27,164 bases of DNA. Source: Clostridiales bacterium. Its GTDB lineage: Bacteria; Bacillota_A; Clostridia; Oscillospirales; Oscillospiraceae. The position numbers and the translations under genes are program-made. The stretch is taken from positions 1 through 27,164 of the forward strand of contig JAAVHY010000028.1 of assembly GCA_014799485.1 (NCBI GenBank). The letters are read 5' to 3'. How positions within the stretch are numbered: position 1 is the first letter of the stretch; every line of letters starts with the position of its first letter. The notes beneath the pieces are model-generated. The model was not told where the DNA came from. It did no database searches and worked only from the letters and a program-made list of their open reading frames with translations. Shown one piece after another: positions 8,304-16,173 of this stretch.

Positions 8304-9235
8304 TACAGCTTCCCCTCCTTAAAGCGGATGATGTCGATAAAGCTCTCCAGCCGGGTCTCCACCCCGGCGGTGCCGCTCTGGCTGTCCAGCACCAGGTTCA
8401 GGATGGGCACGTTTTTTACCCGGCGGGTGACGAGCTCGTTGACCATGGCGTCCGGCCCACAGGGGAAGGCGCTGAGCAGGATGATGCCGTCCACGTCGTT
8501 TTGGTGCATGGCGATGCCGCCCAGGATCTCCCGGTTGATCTCCCACTTGCAGGTGGGGGACAGCTCCCGGCCGCGCTTGAGCGCGGTGTCCCGATCCACG
8601 ATGTCCGCCCGGACGGGGATCACCCCCACCCGCTTGAGGTAGTCGGTGACGGCCCTGCCCATATAGGGGTCCTCCGCCACATAGCTGTGGGCGGCGATGA
8701 GCACCTTCATGCCCTCTTTTTTGTACCGCTGTTCGTACTTTTGCACCCGGGCCTTGTGCTGGGCCAGCTCCGCCTTTTTCGCCTGCTTGTAGGCTTTTTT
8801 GGAGGCTTTGGGCGTACAGCCCAGGGCTTTGCCCATCTCCACAAAGGCGTCCGCCTCGCCCTTTTTCTTCTTCTCCTCGTCCACCTCATAGGAGAGGAAC
8901 TCCTGGCGGTCATTTCGGAACACGTTGCGCACCAGGTCGGGAGTGGACTCGAACCGGGTACACATATTTCGCTGGCGGCCGAAATTGCTCACCCGGGGGA
9001 CCAGGATGTAGTCGCATTTGCCAACCAGGGCGGCCACATGGCCCAGGTAGATTTTCAGGGACAGGCAGGCCTCGTCGATGGCCAGGGCCGTGCCCCGTTC
9101 CAGGATGTCCCGGTCCGTGGGGTCGCTGACCACTGTCTCCATCCCGAGCTCCTGGAAGAAGGTCTTCCAGAGGACGGCGTACCGATAGTACAGCATGGCC
9201 CGGGGGAGGCCGATGGTGATTGTCTGTTTTTCCAT
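8303..9235 (-). CDS. DUF2229-type CoA-protein activase/dehydratase subunit, 310 aa
   Basis: The protein starts MEKQTITIGLPRAMLYYRY and then shows WKTFFQELGMETVVSDPT, AIDEACLSLKIYLGHV and DYILVPRVSNF. This is the standard order of the DUF2229 domain found in large acyl-CoA dehydratase activase proteins. Its end, FPCGPDAMVNELVTRRV then GVETRLESFID, is the cysteine and Thr-Arg-Glu motif shared with dehydratase subunits. A lysine-rich region around residues 130-175 is probably a helical linker. I place the start at 9235, where GGAGA lies about eight bases upstream; the open frame to 9319 would begin upstream of the promoter-proximal leader and has no ribosome site. It is first in the cassette. 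Function within the complex is inferred. Confidence 0.82.
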   Translation of the reverse strand: MEKQTITIGLPRAMLYYRYAVLWKTFFQELGMETVVSDPTDRDILERGTALAIDEACLSLKIYLGHVAALVGKCDYILVPRVSNFGRQRNMCTRFESTPDLVRNVFRNDRQEFLSYEVDEEKKKKGEADAFVEMGKALGCTPKASKKAYKQAKKAELAQHKARVQKYEQRYKKEGMKVLIAAHSYVAEDPYMGRAVTDYLKRVGVIPVRADIVDRDTALKRGRELSPTCKWEINREILGGIAMHQNDVDGIILLSAFPCGPDAMVNELVTRRVKNVPILNLVLDSQSGTAGVETRLESFIDIIRFKEGKL

Positions 9236-9301
9236 TGTTATGTCTCCAATGTGGTCTGAAATAGGCGGCGCGCGCCCGCCGGGGGCGTCCGGCACCCGAA
9301 A

Positions 9302-9310
9302 ATTATAACA
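9302..9310 (-). promoter_or_regulatory. Extended -10 promoter for the dehydratase-like cassette
   Basis: The minus strand reads TGTTATAAT, a perfect -10 box with an upstream TG. The matching -35 position is poor (TAGATT at 9325-9330). It would give a leader of roughly 60 bases before the ATG at 9235. Confidence 0.5.
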
Positions 9311-9348
9311 CAGCGCCAAAGGAAAATCTACCCTTTAAAATATCCAAC

Positions 9349-9379
9349 CGGGCGGCTATCCAGGATGGATAACCGCCCG
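9349..9379 (-). terminator. Terminator-like hairpin after the YdeI-family gene
   Basis: CGGGCGG and TATCC (9349-9361) pair with GGATA and CCGCCCG (9367-9379), with one C/A mismatch and a five-base loop. The T-rich tract on the minus strand is not directly adjacent, so termination strength is uncertain. Confidence 0.5.
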
Positions 9380-9397
9380 TTCAGGCGTACATAACAG

Positions 9398-9958
9398 CTA
9401 CATAGGCTTTAGATTCCGATTGAGCCGGTCTACCATCCAGGCGATCCGCCTTTCCCGTCCGGCGTCTGTCTTTGCGTCAAAATACGCCCGCGTGTAGGTT
9501 TTCTTTACGGACAAGGGCATGGCTCGAAAATTCGTGCAGGCGGGCTCATATCCTTCCAGCAATGCGGATAGGCAGGCGATTTGCTCCTCTGTAACTGCCA
9601 TGGGGTTTGGAGCGTACCACTGGCCATTTTTTTGGGCTTCCTCTATTTTCTTCCTGCCAAAATCGGTCATAAGCCCACGCTCCTCAAGGCTTTTGACCAG
9701 CGCCTTATTTTTCTCCGACCATTTGCTCTTCTCCCTGCGCATAGAAAAATATTTCTTATAAGTTTTGTCGTCGATGCTTTGCATCTGCCCGTCGATCCAT
9801 CCGAAGCAGAGGGCTTCTTCCAGTGCTTCCCCCGCTTTTAGTGTTTTCGGCCCGCCGGCCTTGCCAAATAGGAGCCAAACGCCGGCGCTGGTCAGGCAGT
9901 GGTCAGTGAGCCATTTCCTGAACTCTTCCCTATCGGCAAATTCCATGATATCGTCCAT
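9398..9958 (-). CDS. YdeI/OmpD-associated family protein, 186 aa
   Basis: The N-terminal half contains the family hallmark ALCFGWIDGQMQSIDD (about residues 49-64), followed by YFSMRREKSKWSEKNK. The basic C-terminal part with AYFDAKTDAGRERRIAWMVD is also typical. Members are small soluble proteins annotated as YdeI/OmpD-associated or as bacteriocin-protection proteins; the biochemical role is not established. The ATG at 9958 follows GAGGGGG by a normal distance and has a good promoter upstream. It is a single-gene unit between two promoters and, by eye, less GC-rich than the cassette beside it, which may mark the edge of an accessory stretch. Confidence 0.8.
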   Translation of the reverse strand: MDDIMEFADREEFRKWLTDHCLTSAGVWLLFGKAGGPKTLKAGEALEEALCFGWIDGQMQSIDDKTYKKYFSMRREKSKWSEKNKALVKSLEERGLMTDFGRKKIEEAQKNGQWYAPNPMAVTEEQIACLSALLEGYEPACTNFRAMPLSVKKTYTRAYFDAKTDAGRERRIAWMVDRLNRNLKPM

Positions 9959-10003
9959 GATGCACCCCCTCTTTTGCGTGCTGGCTTTTAGCTTGTTGTC
10001 TGG

Positions 10004-10032
10004 ATTTTATCACAGCCAGGTTGGAGATTCAA
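10004..10032 (-). promoter_or_regulatory. Promoter for the YdeI-family gene
   Basis: On the minus strand TTGAAT (10027-10032) and TAAAAT (10004-10009) are separated by 17 bp, and TG lies one base before the -10 box, forming an extended -10. Confidence 0.6.
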
Positions 10033-10099
10033 GGCATAATGAAGCCATCGGTTTTCAAAGGCGGCAGCGCAAAAGATAGAGCAGATCAAAACTGCGCTC

Positions 10100-10128
10100 T
10101 TGACAAATGGGGCTTTGCGCACTATAAT
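10100..10128 (+). promoter_or_regulatory. Consensus promoter for tRNA-Leu
   Basis: TTGACA (10100-10105) and TATAAT (10123-10128) are both perfect matches to the sigma-A consensus with the ideal 17-bp spacing, about 50 bases upstream of the mature tRNA. This suits a strongly expressed stable RNA. Confidence 0.85.
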
Positions 10129-10179
10129 ATGTTATGCTGATTTCGAACCATGGGCGTTTGCAATGGGACGGCAGCATTT

Positions 10180-10265
10180 GCGGATGTGCTGGAACTGGTA
10201 GACTGGCTAGCTTGAGGTGCTAGTGGCCCACGGCCGTACGGGTTCGAGTCCCGTCATCCGCACCA
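10180..10265 (+). tRNA. tRNA-Leu (anticodon GAG)
   Basis: The acceptor stem GCGGATG (10180-10186) pairs perfectly with CATCCGC (10255-10261), followed by A and an encoded CCA. The anticodon arm CTAGC/GCTAG encloses the loop TTGAGGT, giving anticodon GAG, which reads CUC and CUU leucine codons. A long variable arm and the GGTTCGAGTCC T-loop fit a class II leucine tRNA of about 86 bases. It stands alone, with its own promoter and terminator. Confidence 0.95.
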
Positions 10266-10272
10266 ACGACAA

Positions 10273-10307
10273 AAATCGACAGGTTTCGTCAAGAAGCCTG
10301 TCGATTT
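10273..10307 (+). terminator. Terminator after tRNA-Leu
   Basis: AAATCGACAGG (10273-10283) pairs with CCTGTCGATTT (10297-10307), and the stem can extend inward by four more pairs. It lies eight bases after the tRNA CCA. Both arms recur in the same arrangement at 16138-16172. Confidence 0.75.
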
Positions 10308-10354
10308 AATTTCTATGTGACAAATTGTTTTTTACAATGCCCTATATAGAAATT
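10308..10354. repeat. AT-rich nested inverted repeat downstream of the tRNA
   Basis: AATTTCTAT (10308-10316) is the exact inverse of ATAGAAATT (10346-10354). Inside it, ATTGT (10324-10328) pairs with ACAAT (10334-10338) around five Ts. The element is strongly AT-rich against its surroundings and contains no gene. It could be a second terminator, a small non-coding element or a remnant of inserted DNA. Confidence 0.4.
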
Positions 10355-10430
10355 AAAATCACCAAAGCAGCCATACTGATTGAACCAGATGCAGAGCAAA
10401 AAGATGCGCAATATGATTTTTGAAGCCGAC

Positions 10431-10472
10431 GCAACAGAGAAAGCCACCCTTAGGAGTGGCTTTCTCTGTTGC
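10431..10472 (-). terminator. 17-bp perfect hairpin after the lactate permease gene
   Basis: Positions 10431-10447 pair without mismatch with 10456-10472 around an eight-base loop. It starts four bases after the permease stop on the minus strand. No T-run follows directly, so it may stabilise the mRNA 3' end as much as terminate. Confidence 0.6.
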
Positions 10473-10476
10473 AACC

Positions 10477-12027
10477 TCAGAATGCGGATACCGCACTCTG
10501 GAACAGTCCCACTACCAGGCAGGCCAGCACCAGCATGAGCAGCGCCCACTTGAGCACCGCCGCCAACAGTTTGCTGTCCTGCCCCGTGAGGCCCACAGCA
10601 GCGGCTGCGGTAGCGATGCACTGAGGGGACATGATCTTGCCGATGCCCGCTCCGGTGGAGTTGGCCGCCGCCAGCCAGAACTGAGAGGCCCCGATGGCCC
10701 TGGCCGCCTCAGTCTGGAGACGGCCCAGCAGAACCTCGGTGTTGGTGCCGCTGCCAGTAACAAAGGCGCCGATGGCGGCGATCACCGGGGCAAAGAAGGG
10801 GTAGAACTTCTTGGTAATGGTGACAAACAGGTCTGCCATATCGGAAATCATGCCGGAATAGGTCATGATTTTAGCCACGGCCAGCACGGACATGATGGTG
10901 ATGATGGTTTTGCTCAGCTGTTTGAAGGTGGTTGTAAAGACCTCCCACATGAGCTTGCCGTCCGCCCTCTGAACACGGCCGCCGATGATTGCCGCGACAA
11001 AGATCAGTACACCAGGGGTATTCACCCAGCTGAAGGAGGTTTTGCCCGCACCGGCGGCGGTGGAGATCTGGAAGGAACTGGAGAACTTGGCCAGGAAGCC
11101 GTTCACCGAAGGTACCAGCTTGGATGTGAGCAGCAGGAACACAAAAATCAGAATGAACGGCAGGCAGGCGGTGAGGGCTGGCATGTCTTTCCCTGGTCCA
11201 TCATCGCTCTGGGAGGGCGCTCCCATGCCGTACTCCGCCGGGACGCTCTTGTCGGAGCGCAGCTTCACCAGCCCCAGCATCACTGTCAGGGATACTACGC
11301 TGCCTACAATGACGGCCAGCTCAGGGCCCAGGAATTTTGCCACCAGCAGCTGGGGCAGCACAAAGGACAGCCCCGCCGCCAGGGCCAAACCTGTGACGCC
11401 CTTCAGTGCTTTCACGCCGCCGCCTCCGGCAATCACCATCAGGAAGGGCACCAGAATCATAAAGGGGAGCATCTGCACCACCGTGAGGAAGGACAGCGGC
11501 AGCGGGTCCAGACCGGTAACATTGGCCAGCGTCACGGTGGGAATGCCCACAGAGCCGAATGCCGTGGGAAACGCGTTGGCCAGCATGCACACCAGGCAGG
11601 CAGTTACCGGTTCCATCCCCATGACCACCAGCATACTGGCCGGGATGGCGATGGCCGTGCCGAAGCCCGCCATGCCCTCCAGAAACCCGCCGAAGCACCA
11701 GCCAATCAGCAGGATGATGATCCGTTTGTCCCGGGATACACCGGCCAGCATCCGCTTGATGACGTCCATGGCCCCGGTCCGCACGGACAGATTGTAGGTG
11801 TAAATGGCGGCGATAATCACCAAAATGATGGGCCACAGGGCGGCGGCAAAGCCCTCCAGGGCCGAGGTGGCGCAGTCCAGCGCGGGCATATGCCACAGCG
11901 TCAGCGCCAGCACAACGGCGATGGCCAGCGCGGCTAGGCAGGCTTTGTGCCCAGGCATTTTCAGCACGGACAGAGCCACAATGAGCCACATAATGGGCAG
12001 CAGAGTGAGCACGGACTTCAGCAGCAT
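10477..12027 (-). CDS. L-lactate permease (LctP/LldP family), 516 aa
   Basis: The protein is hydrophobic throughout, with about a dozen membrane segments and few charged residues outside the loops. Family signatures include FGGFLEGMAGFGTAIAIPAS (about residues 110-130) and ANAFPTAFGSVGIPT near 152-166. The C-terminal block FVTGSGTNTEVLLGRLQ is followed by GAGIGKIMSPQCIATAAAAV. These match lactate permeases, which carry lactate or glycolate across the inner membrane with protons. The ATG at 12027 has AAGGAGGT ten bases upstream. Length is close to the family's usual 500-550 residues. It is divergent from a decayed lactate racemase gene, which supports lactate as substrate. No convincing promoter was seen in the roughly 100-base gap. 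Confidence 0.9.
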   Translation of the reverse strand: MLLKSVLTLLPIMWLIVALSVLKMPGHKACLAALAIAVVLALTLWHMPALDCATSALEGFAAALWPIILVIIAAIYTYNLSVRTGAMDVIKRMLAGVSRDKRIIILLIGWCFGGFLEGMAGFGTAIAIPASMLVVMGMEPVTACLVCMLANAFPTAFGSVGIPTVTLANVTGLDPLPLSFLTVVQMLPFMILVPFLMVIAGGGGVKALKGVTGLALAAGLSFVLPQLLVAKFLGPELAVIVGSVVSLTVMLGLVKLRSDKSVPAEYGMGAPSQSDDGPGKDMPALTACLPFILIFVFLLLTSKLVPSVNGFLAKFSSSFQISTAAGAGKTSFSWVNTPGVLIFVAAIIGGRVQRADGKLMWEVFTTTFKQLSKTIITIMSVLAVAKIMTYSGMISDMADLFVTITKKFYPFFAPVIAAIGAFVTGSGTNTEVLLGRLQTEAARAIGASQFWLAAANSTGAGIGKIMSPQCIATAAAAVGLTGQDSKLLAAVLKWALLMLVLACLVVGLFQSAVSAF

Positions 12028-12127
12028 GGGAGCCGGACCTCCTTCTCTATTTGTACGTTTCGTTTTTTGCTCTGGGTAGCTAAGGGACTCAAATTGGTTC
12101 TACCTTATTTTGCAGGAACAAACCCAT

Positions 12128-12690
12128 ATGGGAACCGATTGCCTCCCCTATGGGCCGCAATCTCCCGCCGTCCTCTTTACAACTGATACGACATTGGCCC
12201 CACCAACATCATCGGCGACCACACCCACCCGGTCCGTTCGCAGCAGGCACGTCGTCCCCTCCGTGCTGGAGGAGCTGCGCCGGGGCAGTACATTGGGGAC
12301 TGGGAGCGCATTGTCGTCCACGACAGCCGGGACATGGAATCCAATGTAAAAATCGGTGTACTACCCTCCGGTGCGGACTGTGTGATCGACCGCTTTGCGG
12401 CGGAGACCGACCTGCTGATCGCCGAGAGCTTCATCGAGCCCCACTTTTTCGTGGGCTCCTCCGTGCGACCAGGTAACGGTGTTGGGCAACCACTGCTCCA
12501 AATTTATCGCCTCTCCTTATGCCCGCACCGGCGTGCTGGACAGCAATCCCTTCCACGAGTGTGAGGCCCCGGAAGCGTTCACCGAACAGATCCTGGCCAC
12601 CCCACAGGATCCATCTCGGCCAAGGGGAGTTCCAGATTCTGGCCCGGGTGCTGTGGACTGCAGAATGTGTGCAGAAGACAGGACTGCTGA
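12128..12690 (+). pseudogene. larA: Decayed nickel-dependent lactate racemase (larA-like) gene
   Basis: No single frame is open, but pieces of LarA appear in the right order across frames. From 12128 a start gives DCLPYG, the usual LarA N-terminal motif. From 12187 comes IIGDHTHPV, and from 12242, in another frame, RHVVPSVLEELRRG. From 12289 a third piece runs through IVVHDSRD, IGVLPSG, ETDLLIAESFIEPHFFVG. From 12476, after a frameshift and loss of the lysine-containing SGGRK region, comes VLGNHCSKFIASPYARTGV and NPFHE. Near 12630 a C-terminal piece reads FQILARVLW. At least four breaks and internal deletions make it non-functional. LarA interconverts D- and L-lactate, fitting the adjacent permease. 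End position is approximate. Confidence 0.75.
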
Positions 12691-12699
12691 TAGGGTTGC

Positions 12700-12899
12700 A
12701 TCCCTGATGTTTGCAGATATGGAAAGGAGATGTTAATCCATAGAAGGTAAAAATAGCCGCTCTATCTTCAGACTGAATTGGGAGATCGAAGCAGCGGCAG
12801 GAACAATCTGCCGCCCAAAGGCACGAGAGATTGCGGTTACGCTGGAGAGCAATGATTTGCTTCAATGTTTCGGCCTTTCCACCCTTCCCGCGTGAATGA
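12700..12899. other. Gap with no recognisable gene
   Basis: Between the decayed larA gene and the kinase 3' end I see no gene with a ribosome site or familiar protein motif. Stops occur in all frames at short intervals, consistent with further decayed DNA. Confidence 0.5.
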
Positions 12900-12936
12900 A
12901 CCCCGTTTCTCGAACAGTTTTCTCGAAAAGCGGGGT
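12900..12936. terminator. Imperfect hairpin between convergent larA remnant and kinase
   Basis: ACCCCG (12900-12905) pairs with CGGGGT (12931-12936), extended by a few A/T pairs with a bulge. A T-rich tract follows on the plus strand, so it would best serve the larA transcript, but it lies eleven bases beyond the kinase stop and may serve both. Confidence 0.45.
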
Positions 12937-12946
12937 CCATTTTATA

Positions 12947-15901
12947 TTAAATTGACCTGTTATCCAACACCTGCTGGATGGTAGCCTTCAAATTGTCGAG
13001 CTGAACGGGTTTGGCAATGTGTGCGTCCATGCCCGATTCAATGGCTTCCCGCACATCATCCACAAAGGCGTTGGCGGTCATGGCGATGATGGGTACCGAC
13101 TTGGCCGAGGGATGGCCGCTGTGGCGGATGGTTCGGGTGGCGGTGTAGCCGTCCATGACCGGCATCTGCACGTCCATCAAAATCAGGTCATAGTCTCCCG
13201 GCTGAGAGGCTTTAAATTTGTCAGCGGCTTCCTGCCCATTGGCGGCGGAATCACAGGTGGCCCCCAGCGAGCTGAGAATTTTGATCAAAATAATCCGATT
13301 GACCTCAATGTCGTCCACTACCAGGATGTGCTTATCCCGGACCACATCGGTTTGGTTTTCCTCCGGCTTGCTCTGGCGGCTGCCCATGACCCGCTTGACG
13401 GCCTCCTTGAAGGTGCTCATAAAGAAGGGCTTTGGCATGAAATGGTCTACGCCGATCTCCGTAGCCTCCTGCTCAATTTCGCTCCAATCGTAAGCGGTGA
13501 GGAGGAGGATAGGGATCTTGTCCGGGTAATTCTCCCGGATCAGCCGGGCTGTCTCCATGCCGTCCAGGGTGGGCATCTTCCAGTCCAAAAGGATCATGTC
13601 GTAGGGCTGGCCCGCTTCCCGGTGCTCCCGCATCATCTGGACGGCGGTGTGGCCGTTGGTGGCGTAGTCCGTGACCACGCCTACCTTGGACATCGTCTTG
13701 ACGATATGGTGGCAGACCTCCTCGTCGTCGTCCGCCACGATCAGCTTGGCCAGCTTGTGCTTCGTCCAGAACTCCGGATCCACATCCCTCTCCTGGATGC
13801 GGAACTCGATCTCTACGGTGAAGGTGCTTCCCTCGCCCAGCTTGCTTTCCACCGCGATGGTGCCGCCCATCATCTCCACCAGGTTTTTGGTGATGGGCAT
13901 ACCAAGACCAGTGCCCTGTATCTCATGGACGGCTGCGTTATCCTCCTCACGGGCGAACGGCTCGAACAGCACCTTCTGGAACGCCTCGCTCATGCCCATG
14001 CCGTTGTCGCTGACGGTGAAGCGGACGCGGCTGTAATTGTTGACTACCTGGGGCATCTCCTCCACCCCGAGACGGATGGTCCCGTTCTCCGGGGTGTACT
14101 TCACGGCGTTGGACAGCAGGTTGATCAAAATCTGGTCGAGCCGCATCTTGTCGCCCAGCAAGTGCTCGAAGTTCATGTGGGTGGCCGCAATATCAAAGGT
14201 CTGGCCCTTCGCCTTCGTCTGGGGACGGATGATGGTGTTGATCTCATCAATGACATCGGCCAGATCCATTTCGGATATGGTCAGGGTGGCGCTGCCGCTC
14301 TCGATCTTGTTCATGTCCAGCACGTCATTGATCAGTCCCAGCAGATGCTGGCTGGCCGCCTCGATCCGCCGGTTATACTCCAGAACCGTCTCGGGGTTGT
14401 TTACCTCGTCCCGCATGAGCGTCAAAAAGCCGATAATCGCGTTCATGGGGGTGCGGATGTCATGGCTGACGCTGCTGAGGAAGGCGGTTTTGGCATCGTT
14501 GGCCGCCTGGGCCATGTGCAGGGCCTCAGCCAGCTCGTTCTGGGTTTTCCGCTCCTTGGTACGGTCGGAGAGGTAGGACACCCGCTTTTTCCGGCCCTGA
14601 ATGTCAACGCAATAGGCGCTTTCCAAAAAACACCTGTGCCCACCGGTTTTGGAATTGACCCGCTCGGTGTATCGGGGCTCCGACCTCTCACCGGGGCGCA
14701 GGGCCTTGATCTTTTCGTAATAAGCGATGGTGTCCTCCGCGTCAACAGCCATATCGGCAGCCTGGAAGTAGTCGATCAGTTCCTCCGGCGTTATACCCAG
14801 CACCCGCTCCAAATTCGGGCTGGCGTACTCCAGCTTCTCCGTTTCATGGTCAAGTATGATGTACAGATCGTCTGTATTCTGCGCGAGGAACGTAAAAGAG
14901 AAGTCAAACAGTTGAGACCGGTAGGCAGTTTCCAATTCCTTTGCCTTGATTTCCTTTTGTGTACGCCACACCAGGAAAATAAACGTGGCGCAGATCACCA
15001 GCATCAGCGCGAAGAACCCGATCACCAGCCGGGAATCGCGCAGGATACTGTCCGCCTTATTCTGAATGGCATCCACCGGAACAATGGAGAGGATGTACCA
15101 GTCGTCTATGCTTTCGATGGGGGCAAAGGTATAAATATAGCTGCTGCCGCCCGCTCGGAAGACGATGCTTCCCGTCTCCTGTGCCTTCAGCGACGCTCTG
15201 AACGCGTCAATATCAGCCTGAGAAGCGTGGGTAGCCGAGAGCGCGTCAAAAACATTTTCATACACCCGGTCACTGCTCATCTGAACAGACCGCAGCAGGA
15301 TATCTCCATTTTGATCCAGAATGTATCCGTATCCCTGCCCATTGTAGATGGAGAGCGTGAAGGTCTCCATCACCTTGCTCCGGTCATAGGTCTTTTGAAC
15401 CAACCCAGAATGCCCATTCTGGAAGGTAAAGGATTCGTAAAAGGCGAATTTCGCAACGCCGGACGTGAGCCCGATGTAGTTGTCACGAATACCGCTGCCG
15501 GACAGGCCGTGGTATTCGGCCAGTTCCTCCGGCTCTGTGTGCATAACCTTGCCGTACTTGGCGCTGGCGGTCCAGCTGTCCTCCAGACACGTCACCGCGA
15601 AGTTCGCGTCCATTCCCGAAAAGACGGCCAGCAAATCCTGGTCGTTCTCTGAGGCGTCGTGCCCGTGCTGGGAAAAATACTCCGCATAGCTGTGCAGGCG
15701 TTCCCGGTCCTCGGAGACAAAATCCTCAAACGCCTGCCGCTGCTGTATGGTCAGGTTCATAACATCCTGGATCGCGTCGTTCTCCAGATTGTCTTTTACC
15801 TTTTCAAGATAGACAACGGCTCCCAGCGCCATGATGCCCGTGCAGAAAACAATCAAACCAATCAGAAGCGGACGCTGGTATTTTTGGATCTTTTTGATCA
15901 T
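12947..15901 (-). CDS. Hybrid sensor histidine kinase with two receiver domains, 984 aa
   Basis: The order is: a membrane segment near residues 12-31, an extracellular sensor of about 255 residues resembling a Cache domain, and a second membrane segment near 290-311. Then come a PAS domain near 335-455, a dimerisation/phosphoacceptor domain with SVSHDIRTPMNAI (histidine near 480), and an ATPase domain with N, G1 and G2 boxes (NLLSNAVKYT, DNGMG, GTGLGM). Two receivers follow, with phospho-acceptor aspartates in LLDWKMP (about 770) and LMDVQMP (about 907). There is no DNA-binding output and no Hpt domain, so a separate phosphotransfer partner or regulator must exist. The ATG at 15901 follows AGGGAG, and a strong promoter lies upstream. 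The signal is unknown; nearby lactate genes suggest a small organic acid only as inference. Confidence 0.92.
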   Translation of the reverse strand: MIKKIQKYQRPLLIGLIVFCTGIMALGAVVYLEKVKDNLENDAIQDVMNLTIQQRQAFEDFVSEDRERLHSYAEYFSQHGHDASENDQDLLAVFSGMDANFAVTCLEDSWTASAKYGKVMHTEPEELAEYHGLSGSGIRDNYIGLTSGVAKFAFYESFTFQNGHSGLVQKTYDRSKVMETFTLSIYNGQGYGYILDQNGDILLRSVQMSSDRVYENVFDALSATHASQADIDAFRASLKAQETGSIVFRAGGSSYIYTFAPIESIDDWYILSIVPVDAIQNKADSILRDSRLVIGFFALMLVICATFIFLVWRTQKEIKAKELETAYRSQLFDFSFTFLAQNTDDLYIILDHETEKLEYASPNLERVLGITPEELIDYFQAADMAVDAEDTIAYYEKIKALRPGERSEPRYTERVNSKTGGHRCFLESAYCVDIQGRKKRVSYLSDRTKERKTQNELAEALHMAQAANDAKTAFLSSVSHDIRTPMNAIIGFLTLMRDEVNNPETVLEYNRRIEAASQHLLGLINDVLDMNKIESGSATLTISEMDLADVIDEINTIIRPQTKAKGQTFDIAATHMNFEHLLGDKMRLDQILINLLSNAVKYTPENGTIRLGVEEMPQVVNNYSRVRFTVSDNGMGMSEAFQKVLFEPFAREEDNAAVHEIQGTGLGMPITKNLVEMMGGTIAVESKLGEGSTFTVEIEFRIQERDVDPEFWTKHKLAKLIVADDDEEVCHHIVKTMSKVGVVTDYATNGHTAVQMMREHREAGQPYDMILLDWKMPTLDGMETARLIRENYPDKIPILLLTAYDWSEIEQEATEIGVDHFMPKPFFMSTFKEAVKRVMGSRQSKPEENQTDVVRDKHILVVDDIEVNRIILIKILSSLGATCDSAANGQEAADKFKASQPGDYDLILMDVQMPVMDGYTATRTIRHSGHPSAKSVPIIAMTANAFVDDVREAIESGMDAHIAKPVQLDNLKATIQQVLDNRSI

Positions 15902-15962
15902 TGCATATCGCTCCCTATCCGTTGGGATTTGCCCTTATGTGCCGATTGAAAGTGCTTTTTCT

Positions 15963-15991
15963 ATAATATCAAGGACAGGCATATCTGTCAA
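15963..15991 (-). promoter_or_regulatory. Promoter for the hybrid kinase
   Basis: On the minus strand a perfect TTGACA (15986-15991) and TATTAT (15963-15968) are separated by 17 bp, about 60 bases upstream of the kinase ATG. Confidence 0.75.
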
Positions 15992-16131
15992 CACGGATTG
16001 TCATTTCCCCTTGGAATTTTGAATGACCCTGCCCAATCTGAACAAATTTGTGAGATTTGTCGGATTTAGCAGGGGTGTTTTATGCTTGTATCAACGGTTA
16101 CGGGGCTGCACCTTTTTGTCAACACAGGACA

Positions 16132-16173
16132 CGACACAAATCGACAGGTTTCAGCAGGAAACCTGTCGATTTT
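16132..16173. repeat. Second copy of the tRNA-side 21-bp repeat, forming a hairpin
   Basis: Positions 16132-16152 match 10267-10287 at 20 of 21 bases, and the downstream arm CCTGTCGATTT (16162-16172) is also shared. Here AATCGACAGGTTT pairs with AAACCTGTCGATT, giving a stronger stem, and a T-rich tail follows on the plus strand. The match extends five bases before the hairpin, so it is not explained by pairing alone. Confidence 0.6.

Noticed and set aside
6939..8642. A 567-codon plus-strand frame crossing two dehydratase-cassette genes
   Set aside because: It spans the boundary of two well-supported minus-strand genes and has no domain or ribosome site.
10180..10265. tRNA 3' end as a phage attachment site duplicated downstream
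   Set aside because: The repeat at 16132 begins after the CCA and does not duplicate the tRNA itself, and no integrase gene is present, so a classical attL/attR pair is not supported.
13019..15652. An 877-codon open frame on the plus strand opposite the hybrid kinase
   Set aside because: The minus strand has unambiguous kinase and receiver motifs; the opposite frame has no recognisable domain or ribosome site.
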